64,000 nucleotides of DNA from Pyricularia pennisetigena (lineage: Eukaryota > Ascomycota > Sordariomycetes > Magnaporthales > Pyriculariaceae): positions 7,254,641-7,318,640 of the forward strand of contig NC_043742.1 in NCBI RefSeq assembly GCF_004337985.1, written 5' to 3'. Within the stretch, counting starts at the first letter, position 1. Every line of letters starts with the position of its first letter. Of this stretch, positions 52,470-64,000 are shown piece by piece. The notes under the pieces were generated by a model. That model was not told the origin of the DNA. It did not search any database and saw only the letters and a program-made list of their open reading frames with translations. A program made the translations under genes and the position numbers.

Positions 52470-54464
52470 GCCATCCGGAATACGCGTGTGCTACGGACTG
52501 GGTGCGATTTGACGGGATGGGCATCAAGGTTGTAAAGTTGAATGTTCTGTCTTTTGGCCAAGCTATAACGCCCCTGTTGAGTTTCGACCCATATACGTTC
52601 GTGTAGCACTGGTGCACGGTTTTATTTTCATGTATTTTTTGGACGGTCAGGCTTTTTTCCCAGCGATAAATAAGGACCTTGTCTCCTTGGTCTGGAATGC
52701 TATAATCTTTGGTAAATGGGTAGGACGAGTCAGTAAAACGACATAAACAATGATAGAACTATCTACATCACATCCTGAGTCGCTGAATCGTCATGCAGTC
52801 CTCGCTCTTGTCCGTATTTGCAGAGGGATAACTGTTAACCGTCAACGATGAGCCGTCGCATTCAAGTCGTCCTTACGTTTTATGTTCCTCAGATAACTGG
52901 GCCACGTAGAAATATGAGAACTAGATGTCTTTGGGAGAAGCTAAAATAGGTACTTGCGTTCCCTGTGACATAGCACATTTGACACCCCCATTTGGGCCGA
53001 CTTTTACGGTCGATGTAACGGTGTGCATTTAGCCAGTACGATTTTCGGGACTGGAGTCTGTTTAGCCGGAACTAAGTACATGACGCGTGCTGCCTAACAA
53101 TATTAGCGGAACAGCAGGGTGTGGGCCAGGGTCCTCGAAGCGGTCCAACTGACCTGATAGGCAGGTACTTCCAAGCATCATGGTTGATGCCATGAGGTGA
53201 CCCCTCCAAGCAGCGGCGGCATCACGTCACCAGCTGATGCTTTTTGTAGGCGTTCTGGTTAGTGAGTATCTATTCCTATCTGATGGCTGAGGCAGATGAG
53301 AACTAATTGCATTGCTGCCACTTCTCCTCCGTTTTACTGGCCAAACGCGGCACTGAGTGGTTTCAGGAGTCCTCCCTACAATTAGCACGCTTTGTACTTT
53401 GTCACTCTGTGTGCCCGATCCCGGAATTTGCCCCCAGCTTGTCGATTGACCATTGCCAATTAATGAATTGAATTGCCCCCTCTCCCGTCACAATGTATAA
53501 TACTTGTCGTCATCATCCAGTCTTAAACTTGATGTTGCCGCCAGCCGCGTCTTGGTCTCATTTCCATTCCCCCCAATTCTCATTTTGGGATTTTGGGTCT
53601 CTATCGGACTTTCAAGCGTTATTTGTGTGGATTCCTCTGCACTCCAACAGCATATCGACCCGACGATTTCTTCCATGCCCAACACCCCCCAGTTGGGCGC
53701 CAGTGCTTCGAATCTCTACCCCCCGTTTTCCACACCGTTTCGCTAAGCCCTGCTGCTGATCCTGTTTGGGAACAAATACAAAGCAAAAAGAGCACCTGAC
53801 TTCCGCTTTCGCACGCTGCAGAAGGTATATCGGGCGTGCCTTGCCTGTGTCTAAAACAGCTTCCGCTTGCTTTCTCAAGAAAGAACAAAGCAAAGCTGCA
53901 CGCGAACCTGAACTGTGGGATTTACCGCCGCCCAGGTCTCTCGAGCACTTATTGATTGCCTGCCTACCTACCCTACTCGCCTGCTAGAAAACTTGCCCCA
54001 CCGCCATTTTCCCGGCCTGCACCCCTCTCCTTACAACTCACGAAAACGGCAATTCTGGACTTGTTGTTTTGTGCTGTCGCGACCCCCAAACTCCTTGTGA
54101 CAGTTCCCGACTGTGCTTTCATTCTCTACTTCCTTACTTCGAGTGCTTGTTACACTATCTAGCATAGCAAGAATACAAAGTTTTTGCATCAGATCTACTC
54201 TCCGACCAGACTCGGGAAGACTGGGGATTCTTTACCCCACTACAGAAGACCTACCACGACATACATCACATAACGTGAAGCTTGGCTTGGGCTCTGAACA
54301 ACCGAGAAATAAAGACTTTGCCAATACACGGTGTAGTAGGGACACTATCTACGACTATTACCACAAAGATCCGTTCTGCTTGCCATTTTCGCCTTGAAGA
54401 AGTAAGTCCGGCCCAACCGATATGACAGAAGATCACGCGCCTAATGTGAGTTAAGGAGCACAAA
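52470..54464. other. Intergenic region, promoter of the polyQ gene
   Basis: About 2 kb. The part after 53480 is pyrimidine-rich on the plus strand (CCTACCTACCCTACTCG and similar) and looks like a long fungal 5' leader. A possible 5' UTR intron starts with GTAAGT at 54402 and ends near 54455. Frames here are short and unconserved in appearance. Confidence 0.5.
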
Positions 54465-55271
54465 ATGGTCGTCGCACAACCAATCATGCAGGCTCATGAG
54501 GATCTCGCGGCCCTCTTCAGCCGGAATCTGATCCTCGATCCCAGCAAAATCCAACAGATCCAAATCCAGGAACAGCCTCAGCAGGAGGCACCAGAGCCGA
54601 AGCCCATCACCTATTCCATCTCCCAGCACTACCATCACTCGGTGTACCACGTTGCTCCAGTGCCCGCCCAGACGGAGCGACCTGCCTCGGAGCCCCCGAG
54701 CTCGGAGCATCAGGGGGTGGAAGCAATTTTAACTAGCCATGGCGTCGACCCCGCGGGCCTCTCACAGTCGCAGGTGCAGCTGTTCAAGGAGGCTGATGAT
54801 GCGCAAAAGTTGCGGCTGCTGGAGCTATGGAGGATATGCCCACCGACATCAACCCACGAGGGTAACCCGGATCTAGCATTCAAAAGCACTAGCCTCGAGC
54901 AGGAAGAGCAGCTGGCACGGATGCGGTACGAAGAGCAGCAGCAGCAGCAACAGCAGCAGATGGACGATGCCATGACCATGAGCATGGATGAGACGACCGT
55001 GATGGTTCCGATCCAGGGGGGTGATGGCAGGTGGCAGGTCCCCGAGACGGCGCAAGACTACATGATGGAGCCTTACATGTCTTCGGGTTATGAGGAGATT
55101 GCGCGTTCGGCCATGCCTATGGCGTACAAGCCAGCCACAGATCCAGTCTACAAGTCTGCCTGCTTGCCTATCGACTATAGGTCTGCTCACATGCCCATCG
55201 ACTGGGCATTGAGGCAGCAGACAATGGAAGATCAGTACGGAGCTTTTGCCCAGTGCCGCATGGACTACTGA
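54465..55271 (+). CDS. Hypothetical protein with polyQ tract
   Basis: A single exon of 268 aa. The start ATG (54465) has context CAAAATGG. The N-terminus is rich in Gln, Pro and Glu. A central block, GVEAILTSHGVDPAGLSQSQVQLFKEADDAQKLRLLELWRICPP (about residues 84-127), is helical and looks conserved; I recall similar sequence in other fungal hypothetical proteins. A run of eight or more Gln (CAG/CAA codons, about 54935-54960) follows, then a Met- and Tyr-rich tail. No catalytic motif is seen. A long pyrimidine-rich leader upstream suggests strong or regulated expression. The function is unknown. Confidence 0.75.
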   Translation: MVVAQPIMQAHEDLAALFSRNLILDPSKIQQIQIQEQPQQEAPEPKPITYSISQHYHHSVYHVAPVPAQTERPASEPPSSEHQGVEAILTSHGVDPAGLSQSQVQLFKEADDAQKLRLLELWRICPPTSTHEGNPDLAFKSTSLEQEEQLARMRYEEQQQQQQQQMDDAMTMSMDETTVMVPIQGGDGRWQVPETAQDYMMEPYMSSGYEEIARSAMPMAYKPATDPVYKSACLPIDYRSAHMPIDWALRQQTMEDQYGAFAQCRMDY

Positions 55272-57511
55272 GGATTGCGATTTTGGAGTCTCTCTATTAG
55301 TCAGGAGACTTGCCGGCGTGCACTATCTCCCATATTTCTCTTGTCATTTGTTTGTCTTTCGCGAGTCTTTATGGAGTTATTACACATTATCGGCAAACAA
55401 GGAACCAGTCTAATCAAAAATATGTCTTGGGCAGTGTGGAGGATTGCCAAGGTTCTGAACTTTGCCAGCTTTGTTCGTTTGGACGTTGTCACATCGCGTC
55501 AAGAGACGAGTTATCGCAAACGAAGTTTTGTAATCAACCTGCTTCCTTAATTAGCATTATGCACAGCGGCTGTTGTCGTGAATATGACGACGTGTATTGA
55601 GATGATATGGAAGGAAGTGATTATAGAAGCCTTCCATACGGTCCCCAATGTGGTGATGCCAGGTAGAATGTGCTTGGGTATCTCTCTTTTCGATTGTGCA
55701 ATTCTTACACGACGATGAGAGCGCGTATTCGGTCGGGAAGATCTTTCATCTCATCTGCTTATCCTTGGATCCAGGGCAAGCACAGCAACAAACTAAGAGT
55801 ATCCAAAACGAGCCAAGCCTAGGAATGGAATTGAACAGATGTAACTTGGAAATACCTGCCAGAAGTAATTCACAAAGGTCATTCGGGATTCCTGGGGAAA
55901 ACACTGCCGGCTATACAACAAAAATCTGATATCTAGGTCAGGGTTTGATAGATATCAGTAGGCTCAAATAAACAGCTATTTATCAATATATAAACTCAAA
56001 AGATATTAATAAATCAGTTGTATGGCGGTCCATAAATTTCTCAATCCCTGGTAGATAAAGACATGAGGGTGCAAATAGGGGCAGGGTGAAAATGGGATAT
56101 CTTGGGTGAAAGTGGCGGACAAGCGAGGGTGGGAATAAAGTCATATATAAAACATGCGCAAATAAATACACAGATTCGTGCAAGAACGTAGGCAGTAAAC
56201 AGCATATCCAACTTTCAAAATCCAAAAATTCAGGGGGCTCAACCAAAGGAGCAAACACCAAAAGCTCACGGCCCAACCCCCCGAAGGGAGGTGGACAGCT
56301 ACGAAAACCCAGGTGGGTTTTGCTTCGGTTGTCGTCGAGGAAGTCGTGGGTCGCAACCGGAATCGAATTGTTGTCGTCGACGTTGGGTGGTGTTTGTCGT
56401 CCGTAAATCCGCGGTGATGGAGGCGTGAACCAGTCAGCCACGCGCCCCGGGGAACGGGCGCTCCCCGGGGCTGATAGGCCGTATTGGCTTGGGGATTAAA
56501 TGAGATCCAAGGGGTTGTTTGGGTGCGGGTGGCAATCTGTTTAGGATGGGAAGGTTCCTAGGTAGGTGTGGTGACGGCAAGGTGAGGTGGAAGTGAGTTG
56601 TGGTGATGTGAGGTGAGGTGAGGTTGAGAATGGACAAACACGGCCGCTGCTTCAGGGGTAGCCCCACCCACGTCGATCCTCCTGTACCTTTTGCTGACAG
56701 TAAATGGGCGGTGCGTCTCTCGTTTGCTCATTCGTGGCGTTTATATTGTGTAAAATGTCCACCGTCCACTTTAGATCAGTGCCAGTTGGGCTCCTGGCCA
56801 ACATGCCGTCATCCGTCTTGACTAGGATTGGCGAGCTCTCAATGCTGCATCATCTATAACGGCGGTTGAGCTTCCTGCTGCGAGTCTCATTAGTCCATCG
56901 AAGCTATATTGCTTTGATTGTTTCTTCCCAACACACAAAAAAGGCAATGCACTCTTTCTCTTGTACCTTTTTAAATTATTAAAACGTTATCATACCAGGC
57001 TTGCATCTCAGCATGAGCTACGTCCGACGATAAAAGACAACAGGCTGTGGGATAGTCCGCCTTGACTATCTTGAGCCTCAAAGACCGCCCGGCCGTGTTC
57101 ACGTATGAGCTTTATATTGCCTTGTCAAATCACTCCTTCCACTCAGGACTGCGGGTTAGGGTTCCCCTGAATGGGGTTTTCTAGTCGTCACTCACCCCGA
57201 CGCATATGTCAACCGGCTACCGCAACAAGACTCTCCACAGCCAAGGCCAGAGCAGGGCCTAACTTGTCCGGGTGTCGGGTTATTCGTTCATTTAGAATGC
57301 GTGTCTGATTATGATGCGGGCCGCAATACTTCAGTTTCTATCTGTGATTTCGTAACTTATCAGCGCTTTGTGCCTTCAGCATCACACACCCCTGATATGT
57401 GGAAAGAGGGTTAACACTAAATCCTTGCTGTATTTGATTGGAACAACAATGCTACATGGTATGGTAAACATCATTGTTGTACGGACGTGGGAATCAACTG
57501 CCATGTATAAA
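55272..57511. other. Intergenic region, convergent 3' ends
   Basis: About 2.2 kb between the 3' ends of the polyQ gene (+) and the DRS1 gene (-). It contains an AT-rich stretch (about 55940-56180) and short GGTGA repeats near 56575-56625. I see no supported gene; frames of up to 152 codons (minus, 55983-56441) show no motif. Confidence 0.55.
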
Positions 57512-59969
57512 TTATCGCCTCCTTGGCTTTCCTTTGGGGGCTCCTTTCTTGGCCACCCTACCGCCCGCGACAGGACCTTTCTTCTTGGAGCCACGATCTT
57601 TTTTAAAGTTGAGCACAGCGCCTTTTCCTGCTCTCTCTGCTGCGCCCTTCTTCCAGACCCTAGCCTCCTTAGCCTCGGCCATGGCATCCAGCTTCTTCTT
57701 ATCTTTGTTACTCAGGTTCTTGCCACCGTGCTTCTTCTTGAGAGCCTCTCGCACGCCGTTCAATTCTGCCCGGCCAGCTTCCCTGGCGGCCTTCTTGTCC
57801 TTTTCGGTTTCAAACCATGTCCGCTTCGGCCGTGCCTTAATGTCGTCTTCATATCGTATCATGTTCTCTCCCTTGCGCATCTCCATGTCCGCCTGGGCGA
57901 GAACCTTTTCTTCCTTCTCCTCGCGCATCACAGCCTCTACCTCGTCCTCGAGCTCGTCAATCTTGGCTTGCCAGCTGTCTGCGTCAGCCGCGTCGATGAT
58001 GCGGCTTGAGATCTTGGCACCCTGAGCCTTGCCAGCTTTGACTGCCGCCTTGACGACTTTGCGGTCTGGTTCAGCGGCAAGAGTGATGGCTGTACCGCTG
58101 CGACCTGCTCGCGCTGTTCGACCGACTCTGTGCACATAAATCTCAAGGCTTTGCGGGGCCTCGTAGTTGATGACCGTATCGACTCCCTTGATATCGAGAC
58201 CACGAGAGGCAAGATCCGTCGCGAGCAGGAAGGAAACCTTGCCATCACGGAATGCCTCGACACTTTGTATACGCTATATGAAAATGGATTGTTCGTGTCA
58301 ATAGTCATGCAGATAGCACGGAAGAGGTATGTAATGGCATGGGGCAATTACGTACCTGTATTTGGCTCATGCTTCCGTGGAGTTCCGCGCAGGATAAGCC
58401 AAGCAAACCAAAGATGATGCGAGCATGGTGGGCGATTTTCTTCTGCCTGAAGAATATGATAACACGCTCGGTGTACAAATTCTTGCACAAGTAGACGAGG
58501 TATCCCATGCGCTTCTCCTCCCTTCCAGGTCGAAGTCGCACAAACTCCTGTGTCAACGTTACCACCGTCTTCTTCTGTGAGTCTACCATCAGGCGGACAG
58601 GCTTGTTGAGACCAACACGGATCAGGTTGTCGACGGAAGACGTCATGGTGGCCGAGAACAGCATGGTCTGGCGTGACTTTGGCAGCGTTGTCAGGATTTC
58701 ATTGAGCTCATCGGCAAAACCGTCCTCCAACATTCTATCAGCCTCGTCGAGAACCAAGATTTCCACGGTATCTACGGCAAAGCTGGCCGAGTTGCGCATG
58801 TGGTCGATAAAACGTCCAGGCGTTGCAATGATCACGTCGGGCCTCAAGCGTAGTTCTGACTCTTGCACCTTTAAACTGAGACCTCCGACGGCCAAGCAAA
58901 ACTTGATGTCGGTATGGCTGGCTAGCTTGGTGGCAACTGCGTGACACTGTATGGCCAACTCACGCGTCGGTGCCAATATGACCACTCGACTCGTCGGCAC
59001 TTTCTTGGGACGGTAGAGCAAACGCTCCAGAATGGGCACGACGAACGCAGCAGTCTTTCCGGATCCGGTGACGGCACCACCAACCACATCCTTACCCATC
59101 AAAGCGATGGGAATAGTCTTACTCTGGATGGGAGTGGGTTTTACGAAGCCAACACTTGTCAAGCCCCTGAGAATTGGGCGAGACAGGGACATGCTCTGGA
59201 ATGACGCACTGCCCTTGTTGGTGTCGGACTTGGGCTCATCTGCCGCGAAGAACTCTTTCCTTTTGGCCGCTTCCTCTTCATCGTCATCCTGCTCAGATTC
59301 GGATTCTTGATCATCATCTGGGTGTGGAACTGGGCTGGCAACAGATTCGTTGTCGCTGTCGCCCTCCTCTCCTTCGCTGGCTTCCGATCCACCTTGTTCC
59401 CCGGAAGCTTCTGCAGAGTCCTCGTCTTCTGAGCCGGCACCCATTCCAAAGGCATCCTTGGCTAGGACTTCATCGTCGTCGTCGTCTAGGCCCAGCGCTT
59501 CGACCTCCTCTTCTGTCTTGGATTCCGGCTCCGCGGTACCTTTGGTCGCCCCTTCCTTCTTCTCCCTTCTCCTCCGGATAATCTCGTCCAGATCAACCCC
59601 GCTGCCTTGGCCCATGGCCTTTTTGGCGCCGTCAAAGCCCCAGCCCTCGAACTCGGGATTGTCGTCCAGGTCTTCGACGCCGGCTCCGGTGACAAACTCA
59701 AAGTCGGAGTCCATTGCGCCGTCATCGTCGTCATTCTGACCCCAGATACCCTCTACGTGGTCTTCCTCTTCCTCTTCGGCGTCGCCATCGTTGCTTGCCT
59801 TCTTGCTGGGTCGCTTTTGCTTCTTTTTCGGGGTGGTCTTGGACTTTTTCTTGGGAGGAGCTTCCTCCTGAATCACCTCCTCCTCCTCCACGAAGTCGTC
59901 GGCCTCATTGTCGGAAATTGTGGTTATAAAATCGTCATTGATCGCTTTCCTCTTGCTCGAAGGTGCCAT
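57512..59969 (-). CDS. DRS1: DEAD-box RNA helicase Drs1
   Basis: Exons 59969-58356 and 58273-57512, with an 82-bp intron (GTACGT...TAG), give 791 aa. The long acidic and Lys-rich N-terminus (about 1-250) is typical of nucleolar proteins. The helicase core shows the Q motif GFVKPTPIQ, motif I AVTGSGKT (about residue 300), [16 protein letters not shown] (residues 408-411), SAT and, after the splice, [12 protein letters not shown] and [11 protein letters not shown] (about 585). The tail is basic and helical ([19 protein letters not shown]) and ends KGKPRRR. Yeast Drs1 works in early 60S ribosomal subunit assembly and 27S pre-rRNA processing; the acidic N-terminus and Lys-rich tail support orthology. 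The start is the ATG at 59969. It is divergent to the membrane protein gene at 60451. Confidence 0.92.
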
Positions 59970-60450
59970 ATTTTATTTTTGTGGCGAGGGCATAGACTGC
60001 TGAACCAAGGGAGCTGATTATGACGAGCGGGGGTGATGGTGGTGATTTACCCGTCAAGATTGGGACAAAGCTCAGCAAGCAGAAACACTTTTTTTTTCGC
60101 GACTGGAACTTTTTTACCGGGCGGTGTGAGCACTAATCGCGTTTCCCCGCTAGTAGATCCCTGCTAAGTACTCTTGGTACTGTAACTCAGTTAGAGCCCC
60201 ACCTAACGGGACCGCTAGAGCACTTACAAGAAGCAGCTCGGGAGGTTTGATTCCCGTGGCCCACTTGGTGTCGACTTTGGAAGCTCCGAAGCGTCATAAA
60301 TAATCACCCCATGCTACCTGTTTGTAAATGACGCTCGAGCTTTGAACGGCCTGACATACTGAACGGCCCTACGTGCAATTCAAGATCCCGAGGTCATTCA
60401 CATAAAAAAAAAAAAAATCATTTTCAGGAACTGTTAAGGTCACCCACGCC
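59970..60450. other. Divergent promoter with a tRNA-like segment
   Basis: Promoter region shared by DRS1 and the gene at 60451. It contains a segment resembling Pol III A and B boxes (about 60185-60255) and an A13 run at 60403-60415, described as a finding. Confidence 0.5.
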
Positions 60451-61293
60451 ATGTCGCTTTCAAACCGCATTTCTCGGCCCGTTGTCACACTGGTCCGTTG
60501 CAACCGGCCGGTGCCGCATCGGTGCCTTCACCAGCCATCAGATCCTCGGCAGAGCGGCAACCACCATAAGGCTGATAACACTCCAGAAGCGCAAAAGGAT
60601 CCAGCCCAAGGGCACACGGGCACTTGGAAGGACGCCTCACAAGCCACCGAGAGTGGTAGCAGCAACGCATCTTCCCAACGTCCAAAGAGCTACAAGACTC
60701 GGCCGTGGATCCGAGCAATGATTGCCTCGGGTATAAACGCAAACCCTCCAATTAACCAGGGAGGTCGTGGTCTCAGCTCAAAGGGCGGCGATGGCAGTAG
60801 CGAAGCTGCTTCAAAAGTCGACAGCACAGGTTCTGCAGGGAACTCTAAGCCACCACCTTCCTGGGTACTTGAAGCGCTCAAAAAGATGTTTCCAAAGACG
60901 GGACATGGCAACCTTGAAGGGCGAAGGCCGGCTGTCTTCATCGGAAACAAGAGTGGAGGCCAATTTAAGTCAGGTCAGACACAGAAAGAAGTCATGGATC
61001 AGATCTTGCGAGAAAAGTATGGGATCGAGGATCCCGAAAAACGGAAGCGCATCATAGAGAACTCCAAGACGATTGAAGTTGATTTGAGAGGCTCCGTGCT
61101 GTCTTTGATACTTGTTTGCTTGGTCGCTGCCATCGTCTACCAACAGCTGAAAGAGATGGATAGGCGTGCCCAACTAGGTCGGCTGCGTGAGAATGGAAAA
61201 GCAACTAGACAGGAGCAAATGGAGGCAGAGACTCCGGGAACTGACGAAATATCCCCTATGATGGATGATCATACTAAGCTCAGCGGTACTTGA
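60451..61293 (+). CDS. Mitochondrial membrane protein candidate, unknown function
   Basis: A single exon of 280 aa. The first 30 residues are Arg/Ser-rich without acids (MSLSNRISRPVVTLVRCNRP), as in a mitochondrial presequence. A disordered Gly/Ser/Thr-rich region follows to about 130, then PPSWVLEALKKMFPKTG and PAVFIGNKSGGQFKSGQTQKEVMDQILREKYGI. One transmembrane segment is predicted at about 210-228 (SVLSLILVCLVAAIVYQQL), with a charged, helical C-terminus. I do not recognise the family. The layout suggests a single-span inner-membrane protein, by inference only. The gene is divergent to DRS1 and convergent to the PX-associated gene (266 bp apart). Confidence 0.75.
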   Translation: MSLSNRISRPVVTLVRCNRPVPHRCLHQPSDPRQSGNHHKADNTPEAQKDPAQGHTGTWKDASQATESGSSNASSQRPKSYKTRPWIRAMIASGINANPPINQGGRGLSSKGGDGSSEAASKVDSTGSAGNSKPPPSWVLEALKKMFPKTGHGNLEGRRPAVFIGNKSGGQFKSGQTQKEVMDQILREKYGIEDPEKRKRIIENSKTIEVDLRGSVLSLILVCLVAAIVYQQLKEMDRRAQLGRLRENGKATRQEQMEAETPGTDEISPMMDDHTKLSGT

Positions 61294-61559
61294 GATGGAC
61301 GGACAATACTTACCGCTTGGGCCTTGCCGAGTACTTGTTTGGTTATAGCAAACGTGATAAACATCTCGCCAGCAAGTACTGATTTGATCCAGTGTCACTG
61401 CCATGTCTCATATTTATTCAGTAATAACCTGACTTGGTGCAAATAATTTCGGCGCCATTACGTTGAACCATTCTAAATACAGAAAAGAAGCTTCCGCCAT
61501 CTGTCGCATGTATAAAGACCAGCTTCATCATACGGCCCAAAAAGATCCCGTGGCTGCCT

Positions 61560-63871
61560 TCAAATGAAGTTGGTCACCGGCGCAGCATTGCTTTGAGCGG
61601 CGGCATGTCTGCCTGCCAGCAGCTGCCAGAATTCTTTCCCTAAAGCGGTCAAAACTGCTCCAACTTCGGGTGCCTCGATATCCGAAACGGCGCCGCCGTC
61701 CACCTTGAGCCCCTCGAACTCCTCCACGAAGCCCTTCGGTAGCTTTTTATCCTTGGCCTTGGCGCCCGTGCCTGCCTTCCCCATTGATGTTTTCTGCTTG
61801 ACATCCTTGCCCAGTCGCGGGGGGCCGTACGGCGTCGCGGGCGTGACCAAGGTCTCATCCAACAGGTCATTCCATCGGACTAGGTATACTCCCGGACCCG
61901 AAGCGTCCCATGCTTCGGCACCGTTATCGGGACTCCCTAGTCTGGCCGGTGCTGGGCTTGAAGTTCCACTGGAGGTCTTTGAGGATATTTTGCTTCGAAG
62001 CTTGCCAGTGACGTCGTGCACGCCAAGGCTAGAGTTCGACCTCCTGGCGCTCATGCAATCCAAGATGTTCTGCATGTGAACAACCGAGCGACCGTTGATA
62101 ATCTCGAGGTATGATGCGTGAGCATCGATTTGGTGCCTGACATCGGCCCTGGTCTCACGTGGAAGGGCGGCAAACATGGCGGATAGAGGCGCAGACATGT
62201 CTCCCGCTGCACCTCTGCAGTATGATTCGTGACCATGCCCGGTGTTTATGTCCCCGTAAGTGTATCCCTTGGCTGGAGATGAGCTGGGGGAAGCGGAATT
62301 TCTCCTGAACTCCCGGATCGAGTTGTGGGCCCATGTCCGGAATTCCTCTCTTGGGCCAGGACACTCCTTGCCCAAAAGATGCAGCCACCTGTAGAGCCTT
62401 GAGCGATTCCGCATCAAAAGATCTACAAAGTCGGTGATGGTGGCCACCTGGGACTTGGTGCCCTTGGCTGTCTCTATCATCTCTCCTAGGAAAGCCTCTA
62501 TATCGCCAATGGTTTCATGCAGCGGCACTCTGGAGTGAACTTCCCGAATCACTGGCTCGTAAGCGCCCATGAGATCCCGGAATAATTGCGTCATTAGATC
62601 GGGCCTGGAGCGACACAGGACGCGAGAGATCTCCTCCCGGTCCCGAATCGATAGGCGGGCCGAATAATAGTCCAACAAGGCACTATGCTCGGCGTCTGAG
62701 ATGGAGCAGTTTTGATGTTGGGATTGGAGGATAGCGATGATGATGGATTTACCCTCAGATATGCTCATCCCACGCAGTTTATCCTGCTCGTCTCGTGAAA
62801 GTCTGACATGTTCGTCGATTGCGGCAAGTTGCTCTTTTGTCGGGCCATTCTTTGACTTCTTAACATGATCGATTGTTTTTTTGAAGTCGGAGCAGTCCCA
62901 TGACAGGGTCAACGAAATGATCCTTGCGGTTTTATGTGTCTTGTCAGAATCCTGCTTATAGGGTCTGTCCTCTGTCCTGGATTTTTTTTCCTATTTGCTT
63001 ACCTCTGCAACAAATTCATGCCATCGTCAGCGTCTGTTGTCACACCGATCCAGTTGGAAACAGATCCAATGCTCAACTTGGATAAGAGCAGCTTGACAAG
63101 CCCGTTCAACATCGTCGCGGCGTTCCCTATCCGCAGCGTTTGCTTGATCATGACCCAAGGAAGCATCTTGTACATGCTATCAAGGAGCTTGAGTATGTAC
63201 GGCCCCTCAGACGAGACAACAAAGACCTGGTGTAAGACGGTCGCCAAGTGCATGACGATATAGTGCGCTGCAGCCTCGGCGGCAGCTGAATGCTCTTCAA
63301 GGTTGCCACTGACTTTTGCAGCATGATCGAAGAGTTCGTCGATCAGGTTACCGTACACCAGCTCCTGCACCACGTCATCCCAGGCCTTGATGAGACTCTG
63401 CGCGCTGTCCAAGTTGTAGACGTTGGACCTCAGACTTCTGGTGTTCTCAACATTTCGTTGAACGCCGCCAAGCTGACCCCGAGCTACAAGCTCCAGTATG
63501 GATGAGAATACTGTGCATAGCGTTTTGCGGGTGCCGAGAGTGCCCTTGTCGTAGCTTTCAGACAGGTTGGCCGCGGCCAAGTTCTCAAAGATGCCTTGCA
63601 GCTGGACGCTCCAGAAGGAGTTGGGTAGGGACCGCAAAGCGAAAATTTCCGTAACGAAGGTGGCCAGTAACTGCTGGATGATGGGAGCGGCGGGTTTGGT
63701 TGCATGTACCAGGCTGCCATCCTTGATTCTTTTGGCAAAAGGATAGCCAATATTTGCAGGCGTGTCCGGATACCTAAGGTCAACAAACTCGCTATAGGTT
63801 TCATAGTGGGTCAATATATCAAAAAGAGCGTGTAGTTCTGCCGCCGAGAGATGTGCGTTGGTGTCTGACAT
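61560..63871 (-). CDS. PX-associated-domain protein without PX domain
   Basis: Exons 63871-63003 and 62922-61560 (80-bp intron GTAAGC...AAG) give 743 aa. The splice joins DDGMNLLQR and IISLTLSWD, restoring a continuous helical block. The N-terminal part (LSAAELHALFDILTHYETYSEFVDLR, then GYPFAKR) and the central part (MLPWVMIKQTLRIGNAATMLNGLVKLLLSKL) match the PX-associated region of fungal PX-domain proteins such as yeast YPR097W. I find no PX domain between or after them; the rest is helical with a Ser-rich, charged C-terminal third. This may be the short paralogue lacking lipid-binding PX that some fungi carry. A membrane or lipid role is inferred from the family only. The gene appears complete. 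Confidence 0.8.
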
Positions 63872-64000
63872 TCTTTCAAAAACAAAGTGCTTGATTTCTT
63901 TAGTATAATAATGTCTTGTAACCTTGAGTTGTCCTTGACAGCCTCTCTACAGGACATGAATTGGAGGCTCTTGGACATAAAGTATTTTTTGGAGAAGAGG
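63872..64000. other. Upstream end of the window
   Basis: A short AT-rich promoter stretch of the PX-associated gene; too little to interpret. Confidence 0.4.

Noticed and set aside
55983..56441. 152-codon minus-strand frame after the polyQ gene
   Set aside because: Hydrophobic, Phe/Pro-rich translation without motif, in AT-rich 3' DNA.

Overview
The window is a piece of a filamentous ascomycete (Pezizomycotina) chromosome, most probably a Sordariomycete. I infer this from compact genes with short GT-AG introns (mostly 65-140 bp), a left flank of transposon remnants mutated in the manner of repeat-induced point mutation (RIP), and proteins typical of that group: a CPS1/Mug62/DIP2 protein, a class II cAMP phosphodiesterase, a 2EXR protein, a fungal BTB protein and fungal ERJ5. 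No species can be named from the sequence alone.

Layout. 1-5680 is an AT-rich, gene-dead retrotransposon block. It holds the chromodomain end of a plus-strand Ty3/gypsy element, a 120-bp tandem repeat, a plus-oriented LTR (2924-3111), and a minus-strand Ty3/gypsy element with pol (RT start) and gag remnants and an LTR at 5488-5677. An island that is not RIP-mutated lies at about 3535-4080. From 5692 on the DNA is normal, gene-bearing euchromatin: sedoheptulose-bisphosphatase-like gene (-), BTB-like gene (+), secreted M14 carboxypeptidase (-), a 2.6-kb gene-free gap, the large CPS1/DIP2-like adenylate-forming protein (-), an unrecognised 501-aa protein (+), class II cAMP phosphodiesterase (+), flavin-reductase-like protein (-), MFS transporter (-), an APH-kinase relic (+), a 2EXR protein (-), a 4.2-kb gene-free gap, a thioredoxin-like/PITH protein (-), a J-domain protein (-), an App1-like phosphatidate phosphatase (-), a GH16 glycosidase (-), two initiator-type tRNA-Met genes (-), a truncated cytochrome P450 (+) joined through an ambiguous base at 51090 to an ERJ5-like ER J-protein lacking its first exon (+), a polyQ protein (+), the DRS1 RNA helicase (-), a mitochondrial membrane protein candidate (+) and a PX-associated-domain protein (-).

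The genes do not form an obvious pathway or biosynthetic cluster; most are housekeeping or signalling genes with ordinary spacing. I found no convincing new multi-gene system. The most useful observations are the RIP boundary that stops inside an LTR next to a gene, a nested head-on retroelement insertion, the likely assembly collapse or deletion at 51090, the paired tRNA-iMet genes with unequal terminators, and two identical 14-bp palindromes in a divergent promoter.

Exon boundaries were read by eye from splice consensus plus reading-frame continuity and expected protein continuity; none was checked against transcripts. Names of domains and families rest on recognising motifs, not on database searches.
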